Below the pieces are notes generated by a model, which saw only the letters and a program-made list of their open reading frames with translations, had not been told where the DNA came from and searched no databases. From Christiangramia fulva (GTDB taxonomy: Bacteria; Bacteroidota; Bacteroidia; Flavobacteriales; Flavobacteriaceae), in assembly GCF_003024155.1 (NCBI RefSeq), contig NZ_CP028136.1, positions 3,782,001 through 3,846,000 of the forward strand: DNA of 64,000 nt, written 5' to 3'. Position numbers and translations under genes: made by a program. Shown here piece after piece: positions 15,567-25,008 of this stretch (its first letter is position 1; each line of letters starts with the position of its first letter).

Positions 15567-15905
15567 TTATTTTAAGCTTTTGATCAAACCGGTTTGCTGA
15601 TCAACTAATTCCTTCATTTTTCCCTGAAGGTTTTCATATTCTTTTATAATTCCCAAACCTCTGGGAGTCACCTCGGCTCCTCCGCCATGCTGACCGCCTT
15701 TTTTCAAAATCACCAGTGGTTCTTCAGAATGTTCGTTCAGCCTTTGAACGAGTTCCCAGGCTTTTTTATAAGACATGTGCATCTGCTCTGCCGCCTTCGA
15801 TAAAGAACCTTGCTTTTGAATCAACTTTAAAAGCTCATTGGGCCCGGGGCCATAAAACTTTTCTCCATCATCTTCCACCCAGCATTTAAATTTGACCTTT
15901 TTCAT
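15567..15905 (-). CDS. ModE-type winged-helix regulator, DNA-binding domain only
   Basis: A 112-residue protein matching the N-terminal LysR-like winged helix of ModE: G-P-G-P-N-E-L-L-K-L-I near 20-30, the recognition region G-S-L-S-K-A-A-E-Q-M-H-M-S-Y-K-K-A-W near 33-50 and G-G-Q-H-G-G-G-A-E-V-T-P-R-G near 70-83. The last feature is the wing typical of ModE, MopB and LysR-like molybdate regulators. The molybdate-binding TOBE/Mop domains are missing, so metal sensing, if any, must be indirect. It lies 17 bases after the iorB-like gene and before the cofactor genes, so it probably regulates this cluster. The target sites are not identifiable from this window alone. Confidence 0.85.
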   Translation of the reverse strand: MKKVKFKCWVEDDGEKFYGPGPNELLKLIQKQGSLSKAAEQMHMSYKKAWELVQRLNEHSEEPLVILKKGGQHGGGAEVTPRGLGIIKEYENLQGKMKELVDQQTGLIKSLK

Positions 15906-15921
15906 ATTGAAAGTGATCTAA

Positions 15922-18204
15922 TTATGTCTTCAAATCACTTTGCCCCGCACTATTTCTTAACTGATTAATGAACGGCTGATTGTAAAATCTTTTTCCGGTG
16001 GCTTTATAAAGGGCGTTAGCAAGGGCTCCCTGCACAGGAGGAAATGGTGGTTCACCAAGACCCGTGGGATCTATATCGTTCTTCACAAAATGAACTTCCA
16101 CCTCTTTCGGCGCCTCTTTATGACGAATCAACCTGTAGGTATCAAAATTGCTCTTTTGAGGCACTCCATCTTTAAAAGTCATTTCGCTGTATAGAGCATG
16201 GCCAATACCATCAATGGTACCACCTTCCACCATATTTTTAGCCGCATCGGGATTCACCACGATTCCGCAGTCAACGGCACAGGTGACCTTATCAATAATG
16301 GGTTCGTTATTTTTCACCGTCATATCCAGAATTTGGGCAACGTATGAATTATGGCAATAATAGGCAGAAACGCCACGGCTTAAAGAGGAATTTCCGTTTT
16401 CCCAACCAGATTTATCCCTTACCACTTTCAATACGCCTGCATACCGGGCGGCATCGTAATCATTTTCCTTGCCCACGGGATTCTTTTCAGCACGATCGAG
16501 CAGATCAAGGCGGAATTGAATAGGATCTTTTCCCATTTCTTCGGCAAGTTCATCTAAAAACGATTGCTCAGCTCCAGCAATAAAGTTAGACCGTGGAGCC
16601 CGAAAAGCTCCGGTAGAAATATTCGAACCAATGGTCCAGCTCTCAGCGAGGTAATTATCTACCGCGCCAGCCGGAAAACGATTGGCAAAAAGCGGACTTT
16701 CAGGAATTCCACCGGCATTCACATGAAAGGCCAGAAGGTTATTATTTTCATCAAGGGCTGCACGATATTTTACGTGATAAGCAGGACGGTAAACACCATC
16801 TGTCATATCATCTTCACGGGAATATACCAGTTTGATAGGTTTTTCCATTTTCTCTGAAATCACCGCGGCTTCAACTAAAAAATGACCATACAACCTACGG
16901 CCGAATCCACCACCCATTCGGGTCATCTGGATATCTATATCTTCCAATGGCATTCCCAGGCGTTTATTCACGCTCTTTTCGGCATATTCAGGAGTTTGAA
17001 CAGGACCGAGTAATTCAGCTTTACCATTGCTAACATCTGCATAAAAATTCATGGGTTCCATACAGTTATGGGCAAGAAACGGACAGGTATATGATCTTTC
17101 GATCACTTTCGCCGCGTTTTTAAATGCTTTTTCAGGATCACCATCTTTCCTGACCACCTCCGATTTTTTCGCTTTTCCTTCTTCCATCAGCGCACTGTGA
17201 ATAGCCGTACTCTCCAGTCCCGTAGCACCTTTCATTCCCGCAGATTTCTCGAGTATCTGGATTTCTTTGGTAAGCTCTGGATTTAATTCCCATTCCACAT
17301 TGAGCTCTTTCTTCGCCTGCATCACCTGCCAGGTGGATTCACCCACGATAACCACGGGATTCGGAAAAGCATCCACGTCACTCCATTCCTTTTCCATATC
17401 TTCAGGATAGGTAGTAATAGTGAAAACATCCTTAATGCCCGGCATGTTTTTGACTTTTTCAGCATCCATAGATTTGAACTGCATTCCAAAAGCCGGAGGG
17501 TGCACTACCATGGCGATAAGCATCCCATCTTTATAGGTGTCAAGGCCGTAAAGCGGCTGACCGGTAACAATTTTCTTGGCATCGACATTTTTCCGCGAGG
17601 TTCCGATGATTTTAAATTCATCTTTGCTCTTCAGCTCTACTTCCCCGGGGACTTCCAGCTTGGAAGCCGCACTGGCAACATCTCCATAGCCCAAAGTTTC
17701 ATCACTCCCCGAATGCCTGATAACACCATTTTCAACTGTTAATTCTGAAACAGGAACGTTCCATTGATTCGCCGCAGCAGTCAATAACATATATCTTGCT
17801 GTAGCTCCCGCCATTCGTAAAGATTCCCATCCCTGGCGGATAGACTGACTTCCTCCGGCAAGCTGACGAGTGAAAATATCGGTATTCAAAGGTGCCTGCT
17901 CCACGATCACATTGTTCCAGTCTACATCGAGCTCTTCGGCCACGATCATAGGCATAGAGGTTTTGACATTCTGGCCTATCTCCGGATTGGGCGAATAGAT
18001 GGTCACCACGCCGTTGTCTCCGATTTTCAGATAACCATTAATTTCAAACCACTCATCAGGCATTTCCATTGCCATTTCTTCAGCGCCTGCTTCTTCAGCA
18101 CGTTTACATGCCAGCCAGTTGAATCCTATCACCAAACCGCCACCTGCAATAGATACCGTTTTTAAAAAGGATCTTCTTCCTATTCCTGTTTTTACAATAC
18201 TCAT
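15922..18204 (-). CDS. Molybdopterin-binding aldehyde/isoquinoline oxidoreductase large subunit
   Basis: A 760-residue molybdenum hydroxylase of the isoquinoline 1-oxidoreductase beta (IorB) type. A twin-arginine signal (R10-R11-S-F-L-K) directs folded export, and a cysteine (C33, in W-L-A-C) could allow lipid attachment. Substrate/cofactor landmarks include M-G-G-G-F-G-R-R near residue 425, G-A-F-R-A-P-R near 540 and the base-containing G-L-G-E-P-P-F-P-P-V-Q-G-A near 715-727, whose glutamate is the usual catalytic base. The 2Fe-2S partner is encoded 24 bases upstream. No FAD-subunit gene is present, as in IorAB enzymes, which pass electrons to a cytochrome or other acceptor. Substrate unknown; aldehydes or N-heterocycles are usual. 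Confidence 0.9.
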   Translation of the reverse strand: MSIVKTGIGRRSFLKTVSIAGGGLVIGFNWLACKRAEEAGAEEMAMEMPDEWFEINGYLKIGDNGVVTIYSPNPEIGQNVKTSMPMIVAEELDVDWNNVIVEQAPLNTDIFTRQLAGGSQSIRQGWESLRMAGATARYMLLTAAANQWNVPVSELTVENGVIRHSGSDETLGYGDVASAASKLEVPGEVELKSKDEFKIIGTSRKNVDAKKIVTGQPLYGLDTYKDGMLIAMVVHPPAFGMQFKSMDAEKVKNMPGIKDVFTITTYPEDMEKEWSDVDAFPNPVVIVGESTWQVMQAKKELNVEWELNPELTKEIQILEKSAGMKGATGLESTAIHSALMEEGKAKKSEVVRKDGDPEKAFKNAAKVIERSYTCPFLAHNCMEPMNFYADVSNGKAELLGPVQTPEYAEKSVNKRLGMPLEDIDIQMTRMGGGFGRRLYGHFLVEAAVISEKMEKPIKLVYSREDDMTDGVYRPAYHVKYRAALDENNNLLAFHVNAGGIPESPLFANRFPAGAVDNYLAESWTIGSNISTGAFRAPRSNFIAGAEQSFLDELAEEMGKDPIQFRLDLLDRAEKNPVGKENDYDAARYAGVLKVVRDKSGWENGNSSLSRGVSAYYCHNSYVAQILDMTVKNNEPIIDKVTCAVDCGIVVNPDAAKNMVEGGTIDGIGHALYSEMTFKDGVPQKSNFDTYRLIRHKEAPKEVEVHFVKNDIDPTGLGEPPFPPVQGALANALYKATGKRFYNQPFINQLRNSAGQSDLKT

Positions 18205-18228
18205 TTTCTGGATTTTTAATTAAACTGA

Positions 18229-18687
18229 CTAAACGATCTGGGAAGCTTTTTTAATAGCAGCTTTTATTCTTGTATAGGTTCCGCAACGGCAAATATTTCC
18301 GTTCATGGCGTTTTCTATTTCTTCATCACTCGGATTCGGATTTCTTTTCAGCAAAGCAGAAGCAGTCATAATCTGCCCGGCCTGGCAATAACCACACTGT
18401 GGAACATCAACCTCCAGCCATGCTTTCTGCACCGGGTGATCCCCATTTTCTGAAAGTCCTTCAATGGTAGTAATCTCATTACCTGCAGCCGATGATATCG
18501 GAAGCTGGCAGGATCTAATGGCAGAACCATTGAGATGAACGGTACAGGCACCACATTGGGCGATCCCACAACCGTATTTTGTACCCACCATTTTAAGGTG
18601 ATCTCTTAGAACCCAGAGTAAGGGAGTTTGGGGATCCACGTCAATAGTATGACTTTTTCCATTAATTTTTAAACTGATTTCTGCCAT
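18229..18687 (-). CDS. 2Fe-2S subunit of the molybdenum hydroxylase
   Basis: A 152-residue protein with two 2Fe-2S clusters. The plant-ferredoxin-type set C40, C45, C48 and C60 is in C-G-I-A-Q-C-G-A-C, and the second set C98, C101, C133 and C135 is in C-G-Y-C and C-R-C-G. This arrangement is that of IorA/XdhC-family small subunits (CoxS-like). It lacks its own signal peptide, so it would be exported by riding on the Tat-targeted large subunit, as known for this enzyme class. It is the first gene of the island. The - strand upstream DNA to 18844 should hold the promoter, but I saw no convincing TAnnTTTG. Confidence 0.93.
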   Translation of the reverse strand: MAEISLKINGKSHTIDVDPQTPLLWVLRDHLKMVGTKYGCGIAQCGACTVHLNGSAIRSCQLPISSAAGNEITTIEGLSENGDHPVQKAWLEVDVPQCGYCQAGQIMTASALLKRNPNPSDEEIENAMNGNICRCGTYTRIKAAIKKASQIV

Positions 18688-18844
18688 GATACGTGAGATT
18701 TAATTTTAATCCTGTTAAAATACTAAAAATATCCGTTTTTATAATAGTAGAAAAGCTGAATTAACAAGTGTCAATCCTACTATTTTTCCCATATAAATAG
18801 TGAAGATCATTGAAATTCTCTCCAAAGACATTGGCCAGATAAGG

Positions 18845-19690
18845 TCATCTTACCAAACCAGCCATCCATTTTACTTTTTCCGGATCGCGATGATCAAAGA
18901 ATTTACTTTTATGGGTATCCAGTTTTTGAATATTTTCCATGTCTTCGGGGCTAAGTTGAAAATCGAAAACATCGATATTTTCCTTAATTCGTGATGGGGT
19001 AACCGATTTGGGGATTACGACAATGTCTCGCTGCAACATCCACCGAAGACTAACCTGGGCCACCGATTTATTATATTTTTCTCCAATTTTCGACAGAACC
19101 TGATTGCTGAAAAAGTCGCTCTTGCCTTCGGCGAAAGGTGCCCAGGACTCATGTTGAACATTGTATTCCTTCATCACTTTATGCGCTTTTTCTCTCTGGT
19201 AAAACGGGTTTGTTTCTATTTGATTCAAAGCCGGTGGGATTTCATTATAACAAATAAGATCAACAAGACGGTCGGGAAAGAAATTACTAACTCCAATCGC
19301 CCTTATCTTCCCTTCATTGTTCAATTCTTCCATAGCTTTCCAGGATCCATAAATATCATTGAAGGGTTGATGCAAAAGGTAAAGGTCAAGGTAATCTAAT
19401 TGCAATCTTTCCATGGAAGCTGAAAATGCTTTTTTCGCTTTCTCGTAGCCATAGTCAGAAATCCAGAGTTTTGTGGTCACAAATATTTCTTCTCTTGGGA
19501 TTCCGCTTTCTTTAATGGCATCTCCCACAGCTTTTTCGTTCTGGTAGGCCTGCGCCGTATCAATGCTTCTATAGCCGGCTTCGAGTGCCGCCAATACACT
19601 TTTTTTACATTCATCGTAGTCAGGAATCTGGTAAACCCCATAACCTAAAACCGGCATTTCAACTCCGTTATTCAGTTTTACTTTTTTCAT
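18845..19690 (-). CDS. Aldo/keto reductase (AKR5-like)
   Basis: A 281-residue NADPH-dependent aldo/keto reductase. The catalytic tetrad is visible as D44, Y49, K74 and H107 in [14 protein letters not shown] and L-Y-L-L-H-Q-P. The NADP-binding end has V-I-P-K-S-V near residues 235-240. Its length and the start [16 protein letters not shown] match the 2,5-diketo-gluconate reductase (DkgA) subgroup, which detoxifies methylglyoxal and other carbonyls. It is the last gene of a four-gene - strand set divergent from an AraC regulator. Confidence 0.9.
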   Translation of the reverse strand: MKKVKLNNGVEMPVLGYGVYQIPDYDECKKSVLAALEAGYRSIDTAQAYQNEKAVGDAIKESGIPREEIFVTTKLWISDYGYEKAKKAFSASMERLQLDYLDLYLLHQPFNDIYGSWKAMEELNNEGKIRAIGVSNFFPDRLVDLICYNEIPPALNQIETNPFYQREKAHKVMKEYNVQHESWAPFAEGKSDFFSNQVLSKIGEKYNKSVAQVSLRWMLQRDIVVIPKSVTPSRIKENIDVFDFQLSPEDMENIQKLDTHKSKFFDHRDPEKVKWMAGLVR

Positions 19691-19767
19691 TACAACATTA
19701 AATTTTTCAACTTCTTAATTTTCATCAATTACCGGATCCTTCGGTTTAGGATCTTAATCTCTTTCTA

Positions 19768-20379
19768 CTATAAAACTCCAATATCTCTTAACCAGTTCTC
19801 TACCTTTTTCGCTACTTTTTCTTCCCTGTCGCCTTTTATCGCCAGAAAAACGCCTCTCTTTTCATAACCTCCTTCTACCGAAAATCCTTCGAGTATTTTG
19901 CTATTAGGGCATAATCTTTTGAGCTGCTCAAATCCCTGGCCCACACCGTAACCAGCATTGGTATTAAAAGGTATGACCGTTTTCCCGCTTAGATCATTTT
20001 CGGTTAGAAAACTTTTCATTGGCGGAGGCATTTGCATATCCCAGGTGGGAAATCCAACAAATACCGTATCATAGGCTTCAAGATTTTCAATTTTTGTCTT
20101 TAGAGGTGGCAGATAGCCCTCCTCATTTTCACGATCTACCTGTGCCACTATCTGCTGGTAATTCTCCGGGTAAGGATTTTCTTTTTCCAAAGCGACTAAC
20201 CTGCCTCCCACTTTATCCTGAATGATCTCAGCAACGGCTTTTGTATTATTGGTCCGGGTTAGGTAAATGATCAGAATATTTCCTGACTTTGACATGGGCA
20301 TATTTTTTACCTCATTTTCAGTTTTTGTATTACTACATACTGAAAGCAAAAGGCAGAATATGATCAACAAAGGCTTCAT
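19768..20379 (-). CDS. Flavodoxin-like lipoprotein
   Basis: A 203-residue protein with a lipoprotein signal (L-L-S-V-C, cysteine near residue 15). A flavodoxin domain follows, with the FMN phosphate loop Y-L-T-R-T-N-N-T-K near 34-42, the V-G-F-P-T-W-D loop near 112-118 and N-T-N-A-G-Y-G near 140-146. Exported flavodoxin-family proteins of this type are common near carbonyl-stress genes in Bacteroidota. It ends 77 bases before the aldo/keto reductase and starts two bases after the cupin gene stop, so it is part of the same operon. Electron partners are unknown. Confidence 0.85.
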   Translation of the reverse strand: MKPLLIIFCLLLSVCSNTKTENEVKNMPMSKSGNILIIYLTRTNNTKAVAEIIQDKVGGRLVALEKENPYPENYQQIVAQVDRENEEGYLPPLKTKIENLEAYDTVFVGFPTWDMQMPPPMKSFLTENDLSGKTVIPFNTNAGYGVGQGFEQLKRLCPNSKILEGFSVEGGYEKRGVFLAIKGDREEKVAKKVENWLRDIGVL

Positions 20380-20381
20380 AA

Positions 20382-21221
20382 TTAATCTTCTCGTGGACCT
20401 CTAAGCTGATTTACAAACGACAGATTGGCAAGTTTCCAGTCACCTCCTTCTTTAACGTACACTTCAGTAACTATAAAATCGTGGGAAACCTCATTGCCGC
20501 CCACCTCTGCCAGCAAGGTGATATTGCTGAGTACAATGGCGGTATTTCCTATAATATCAACTGAAACATCATGAACATCGGCTTTTTTATACCATATTCC
20601 TCCACTTTTTATTACAGGAATTTCGCGGTCTTTCCCCCAGCTGCCGCCCATATGAACGAACTGCGCTTTGTCATGGAAAAGAACGGCAAGAGAATCGGTA
20701 TTTTTTTCGGCCATCCAGTCCCATTTCTTTTGGGAAAGATCGAGAATTTCCTGTTTGGTGTCTTTTTGAGACAATTCCGGGGCTTTGATCGCGTTGTAGG
20801 CTTCAGCGCTAAGCGTATCAGTCCAGACGGTGGGCTCATTCATGGTGATGGCCAGGTAAGCAAAGTCGCTGTTAGGTGCCGCAGCGTGCCAGTGCTCAAT
20901 ATTAGGATCGCATTTTATAACATCACCTTTTCTAACCACCTGGACCTCTTTCCCTTTTTCCTGATAATAACCCACACCCTGGGTAATATATAATTGCTGA
21001 CCTTTTGGATGATAATGCCAGTTGAGTTTCGCTCCGGGAGCAAAAGTGGCAAGGGTCCCGTTAAAATCGAAGGTCTCATCGGCCTCGGCCAGATGGTTAA
21101 GCCAAACATCACCGGTATGGTGCACATTTGGTGCTTTTTCTCCTATCGGAAAAATATTTGCCTCCTGTGAAAATCCGGGCGTAGAAAGTATTCCAAGGAA
21201 TAAAATAAGTAACTTTTTCAT
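20382..21221 (-). CDS. Secreted cupin-SnoaL-like fusion protein
   Basis: A 279-residue exported protein (signal peptide ends near F-S-Q-E at residue 20). Residues 30-130 form a cupin barrel with metal ligands H69 and H71 in W-H-Y-H, Q75 and H110/H112, in the arrangement of manganese cupins related to hydroxynitrile lyases and carboxymuconolactone-decarboxylase-associated cupins. Residues 150-279 form a SnoaL/DUF4440-like alpha-beta barrel (K-K-W-D-W-M-A-E, F-V-H-M-G-G, D-W-K-L-A-N). The fusion of two small-molecule-binding barrels suggests an enzyme or binding protein for a secreted aromatic or carbonyl compound. The specific reaction cannot be read. It is in an operon with flavodoxin and two aldo/keto reductases. 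Confidence 0.85.
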   Translation of the reverse strand: MKKLLILFLGILSTPGFSQEANIFPIGEKAPNVHHTGDVWLNHLAEADETFDFNGTLATFAPGAKLNWHYHPKGQQLYITQGVGYYQEKGKEVQVVRKGDVIKCDPNIEHWHAAAPNSDFAYLAITMNEPTVWTDTLSAEAYNAIKAPELSQKDTKQEILDLSQKKWDWMAEKNTDSLAVLFHDKAQFVHMGGSWGKDREIPVIKSGGIWYKKADVHDVSVDIIGNTAIVLSNITLLAEVGGNEVSHDFIVTEVYVKEGGDWKLANLSFVNQLRGPRED

Positions 21222-21245
21222 GTTTTTGTGTATTAGGTTTTTCTG

Positions 21246-22265
<1,020 letters not shown>

Positions 22266-22360
22266 TTAAGATAAAGATTTTTGAAGTATATAAATTACTG
22301 GGATCACAACCATTTTTACTGATTTGGTGAATTCAATTAACGTTCTCATAATCTGAACCC

Positions 22361-22368
22361 TATATTTG
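22361..22368 (+). promoter_or_regulatory. -7 element of the AraC-family gene
   Basis: TATATTTG fits the Bacteroidota TAnnTTTG consensus and lies 25 bases before the ATG at 22393. No TTG is found at the ideal -33 distance, which fits a promoter that needs an activator or is autoregulated. Confidence 0.5.
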
Positions 22369-22392
22369 TAGAGCATATAAGATTTGAAAAAA

Positions 22393-23286
22393 ATGGAAGA
22401 TATTTTAAAACTGGAGACGATTTCTCAGTACAACGCTTTGAAGGAAGTTAAAACCAGACACCCGCTTATCACGTTTTTTGATAGCGCGAATGCTAAACCT
22501 CTTCCCAGCGGCAAGTTCAACTTTGGCTTTTATGCCGTTTTTTTAAAAGGTGTGAATTGCGGTGAACTGAAGTATGGCCGGAATTCTTATGACTATGAGG
22601 AAGGAACCCTGGTTTTTGTAGGTCCCGGACAAACGGTGGGCATCAAAAGCCAGAAAGATTATAACCCAAAAGGCTACGCGCTGCTATTTCACCCCGATTT
22701 TATAAAAGGCACCGCCCTGGGAGCAAAAATGAGCAATTATTCCTTCTTTTCTTACGAATTGTATGAAGCGCTGCATTTATCGGAAAAGGAACAGCAGATC
22801 ATCAAAGACCTGTTTTCAAAAATAGATTATGAATTAGATCAGTCTATAGATAAGCACAGCAAAACCATCATTGCTAATAATATCGAATTGCTGTTGAACT
22901 ATTGTGAACGCTTTTACGACCGGCAGTTCATCACCCGTGAAAACCTTAACCAGGGAGTTTTGGCGAATTTTGAAAAGTTATTGAATGATTATTTTCAATC
23001 TGAAAATCCACAAAAATACGGTCTTCCTTCAGTGAGTTATTTCGCGGGAGAACTGAATCTGTCTCCTAATTATTTCGGCGACCTCGTTAAAAAGGAAACC
23101 GGAAAATCGGCGATGGAGCATATTCAGTTAAAATTGATCGATATCGCTAAAGACAGGATCTTCGATGCCGATAAATCTATTAGCCAGATCGCCTATGAAT
23201 TAGGTTTTAAATATCCGCAACACTTCAGCAGGGTTTTTAAGAAGAATACCGGCTATTCTCCCAATGAATACAGGTCGCTGAATTAA
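22393..23286 (+). CDS. AraC family transcriptional regulator
   Basis: A 297-residue regulator counted from the ATG at 22393; a TTG three codons earlier is rejected. The N-terminal 180 residues form a cupin-like sensing domain (G-K-F-N-F-G-F-Y-A-V, then V-F-V-G-P-G-Q). The C-terminal 100 residues are two helix-turn-helix motifs: V-S-Y-F-A-G-E-L-N-L-S-P-N-Y-F near 215-230 and I-S-Q-I-A-Y-E-L-G-F-K-Y-P-Q-H-F-S-R near 265-282. It is divergent from the aldo/keto reductase-flavodoxin operon, the layout seen for carbonyl-responsive regulators such as YqhC. It probably activates that operon. The inducer is unknown. Confidence 0.9.
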   Translation: MEDILKLETISQYNALKEVKTRHPLITFFDSANAKPLPSGKFNFGFYAVFLKGVNCGELKYGRNSYDYEEGTLVFVGPGQTVGIKSQKDYNPKGYALLFHPDFIKGTALGAKMSNYSFFSYELYEALHLSEKEQQIIKDLFSKIDYELDQSIDKHSKTIIANNIELLLNYCERFYDRQFITRENLNQGVLANFEKLLNDYFQSENPQKYGLPSVSYFAGELNLSPNYFGDLVKKETGKSAMEHIQLKLIDIAKDRIFDADKSISQIAYELGFKYPQHFSRVFKKNTGYSPNEYRSLN

Positions 23287-23343
23287 AAAGGCATTAAAAG
23301 GATCTTTAAAAGTTATATTAAAATCTTCCTAAAAAAAGCCTTT

Positions 23344-23359
23344 AGTAACTATTGTTACT
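23344..23359. promoter_or_regulatory. Palindrome upstream of the DUF302 gene
   Basis: AGTAAC-TATT-GTTACT is a perfect 6-4-6 inverted repeat. A TTG at 23352-23354 falls within it, and TAAATTTC (one mismatch to TAnnTTTG) lies at 23372-23379. The dyad would overlap the -33 region, so a repressor bound there could block transcription. Inverted repeats of this kind are used by HxlR- and MarR-type repressors; none is encoded nearby. Confidence 0.4.
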
Positions 23360-23413
23360 TTCTAAGAGCATTAAATTTCTGAAATTATGGTCTAATTTTA
23401 AATACAGAAACTA

Positions 23414-23800
23414 ATGAAATATTATAATGTAAAGAAAGTCAAAGGTTCTTTTGAAGAGGTGATTGAAAAAACAAAAAAGGAACTTGAAAAAGAAGGTTTT
23501 GGCGTGCTTACCGAGATCAATGTCAACGAGACCTTTAAAAAGAAACTCGATATTGATTTTAGAAAATACAGGATCCTTGGCGCCTGCAATGCTCCTTATG
23601 CCCATAAAGCGCTGACCGCTGAAGATAAAGTTGGAACCATGTTACCCTGTAATGTGATCGTTCAGGAAACTGACGCAGGTGAAGTTGAGGTCGCGGCTAT
23701 AAATCCCATCGCCTCTATGATGGCTATTGATAATGAGAAACTAAAACCTATTGCTGAGGAAATTAAAAATAAACTTGACAAAGTGATCAAAAACTTATAA
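23414..23800 (+). CDS. DUF302 family protein
   Basis: A 128-residue soluble protein of the DUF302 family: F-E-E-V-I-E-K-T-K-K-E-L-E-K-E-G-F-G-V-L-T-E-I-N near residues 13-36, D-F-R-K-Y-R-I-L-G-A-C-N-A-P-Y-A-H-K near 49-66 and L-P-C-N-V-I-V near 78-84. The conserved cysteines and histidine in the A-C-N-P-x-x-A and P-C-N segments suggest a ligand or metal site. The biochemical role of the family is not settled. A single gene with its own likely promoter and a nearby palindrome. Confidence 0.85.
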   Translation: MKYYNVKKVKGSFEEVIEKTKKELEKEGFGVLTEINVNETFKKKLDIDFRKYRILGACNAPYAHKALTAEDKVGTMLPCNVIVQETDAGEVEVAAINPIASMMAIDNEKLKPIAEEIKNKLDKVIKNL

Positions 23801-23882
23801 AAAAAGGGAAAAGCAGCAAAGCTTCTGGAAAATATCAATGTTATTTTGAAAATTTCGTACTTTTCTTTCAAATTTTAAAAAA

Positions 23883-24668
23883 ATGAAAAAATCCAGACTT
23901 TACCTCTTTATCTTTTGCCTGTTTGGCATCACAAGTTTATCCAACGCCCAGGAATACCCAAACACTCCTCCTGAAGTTTCACCCATGCCAATGAAACCGG
24001 AAATGACTGAGATCTGGGAACCTGAAGTTCCTGTCATCACTCCCGGAGAAAAGCCTGGAGATGCGCCTTCAGATGCCATTATTTTATTCGGTGGTAAAAA
24101 CCTTGATCAGTGGGTAAGCCAAAATGACACCACCAAAACCGCTCCATGGGCGATAAAAGATGGTTATTTTGAAGTGGTTCCCGGAAGTGGTGGGATTCAG
24201 ACAAAGATGAAATTTGGTGACCTCCAGCTGCATTTAGAATTCAGTGCACCTGATAATTCAGATAACCAGGGACAGGGACGTGGTAACAGCGGACTCTTTT
24301 TCCAAAATCGGTACGAACTCCAGATCCTGGATTCCTATAAAAACCGAACCTACCGTAATGGTCAGGCAGCCAGTATCTATAAAGATCATGCTCCATTGGT
24401 CAATGCCATGCGTCCGCCCAATGAATGGAATAGTTATGACGTGATTTACACCGCGCCTCGCTTTGACGATAATGGAAAGGTAGAATATCCGGCTAGAATA
24501 ACCGTGCTTCATAACGGAGTGGTTGTTCAAAATAATTCTATAATTAATGGCCTTACCCTTTATATCGGGCTGCACCATTATCCCGAAGCCCACGGTAAAG
24601 ATGTAATTTCCCTTCAGGATCATGGCACTCCGGTTCAATTCAGAAATATCTGGGTCAGACCACTGTAA
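23883..24668 (+). CDS. Secreted DUF1080 (3-keto-disaccharide hydrolase) protein
   Basis: A 261-residue exported protein (signal peptide through L-S-N-A-Q near residue 22). Its DUF1080 domain has a concanavalin-like beta-sandwich. Landmarks are L-F-G-G-K-N-L-D-Q-W near 67-76, W-A-I-K-D-G-Y-F near 89-96, G-N-S-G-L-F-F near 137-143 and the closing G-T-P-V-Q-F-R-N-I-W-V. DUF1080 proteins include hydrolases of 3-keto-glycosides and are abundant in Bacteroidota that degrade polysaccharides. A proline-rich linker (residues 25-60) precedes the domain. No carbohydrate genes are adjacent, so the substrate is open. Confidence 0.88.
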   Translation: MKKSRLYLFIFCLFGITSLSNAQEYPNTPPEVSPMPMKPEMTEIWEPEVPVITPGEKPGDAPSDAIILFGGKNLDQWVSQNDTTKTAPWAIKDGYFEVVPGSGGIQTKMKFGDLQLHLEFSAPDNSDNQGQGRGNSGLFFQNRYELQILDSYKNRTYRNGQAASIYKDHAPLVNAMRPPNEWNSYDVIYTAPRFDDNGKVEYPARITVLHNGVVVQNNSIINGLTLYIGLHHYPEAHGKDVISLQDHGTPVQFRNIWVRPL

Positions 24669-24690
24669 ATTTTCTGAAATTAAGCAATAA

Positions 24691-24715
24691 AAAATCCCGC
24701 ATTAAGCGGGATTTT
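24691..24715. terminator. Bidirectional terminator between DUF1080 and csp genes
   Basis: AAAATCCCGC (24691-24700) and GCGGGATTTT (24706-24715) form a perfect 10-bp stem around a five-base loop. A/T runs on both sides serve the converging DUF1080 (+) and cold-shock (-) genes. Confidence 0.85.
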
Positions 24716-24739
24716 ACCTTTTGAATATAAACTTCTGGA

Positions 24740-24934
24740 TTAGTCGATTAACTCAACATTGATCGCGTTCAATCCTTTTTTTCCTTCACTTACATCAAAT
24801 TTTACGTGGTCATCTTCACGAATATCATCGATAAGTCCACTGTGGTGAACGAAGATATCTTCATCTGAATCACTTGGTTTAATAAATCCAAATCCTTTGG
24901 AAGTATTAAAAAACTTTACTTTTCCTTCTTGCAT
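24740..24934 (-). CDS. Cold-shock protein, CspA family
   Basis: A 64-residue single cold-shock domain counted from the ATG at 24934 (M-Q-E-G-K-V-K-F-F). A longer in-frame start at 24994 adds 20 atypical residues. RNP1 is K-G-F-G-F-I near 13-18 and RNP2 is D-I-F-V-H-H near 26-31, the nucleic-acid-binding surface. It would act as an RNA chaperone in the cytoplasm. It lies 74 bases downstream of the fatty-acid desaturase on the same strand. That pairing makes sense for cold adaptation, since both membrane fluidity and RNA structure need adjustment. Confidence 0.92.
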   Translation of the reverse strand: MQEGKVKFFNTSKGFGFIKPSDSDEDIFVHHSGLIDDIREDDHVKFDVSEGKKGLNAINVELID

Positions 24935-25008
24935 TACTTTGCGTATTAATATTATTACTTCGCCATTTTCGTTTTTAGATTGTATGGCCTCCAATCCTTA
25001 TCTTTATT

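Noticed and set aside
18688-18844. E. coli-like TTGACA promoter on the - strand before the 2Fe-2S subunit gene
   Set aside because: A TTGACA and a TACTAT-like string exist with 19-base spacing, but flavobacterial sigma factor does not use this pattern and no TAnnTTTG fits.
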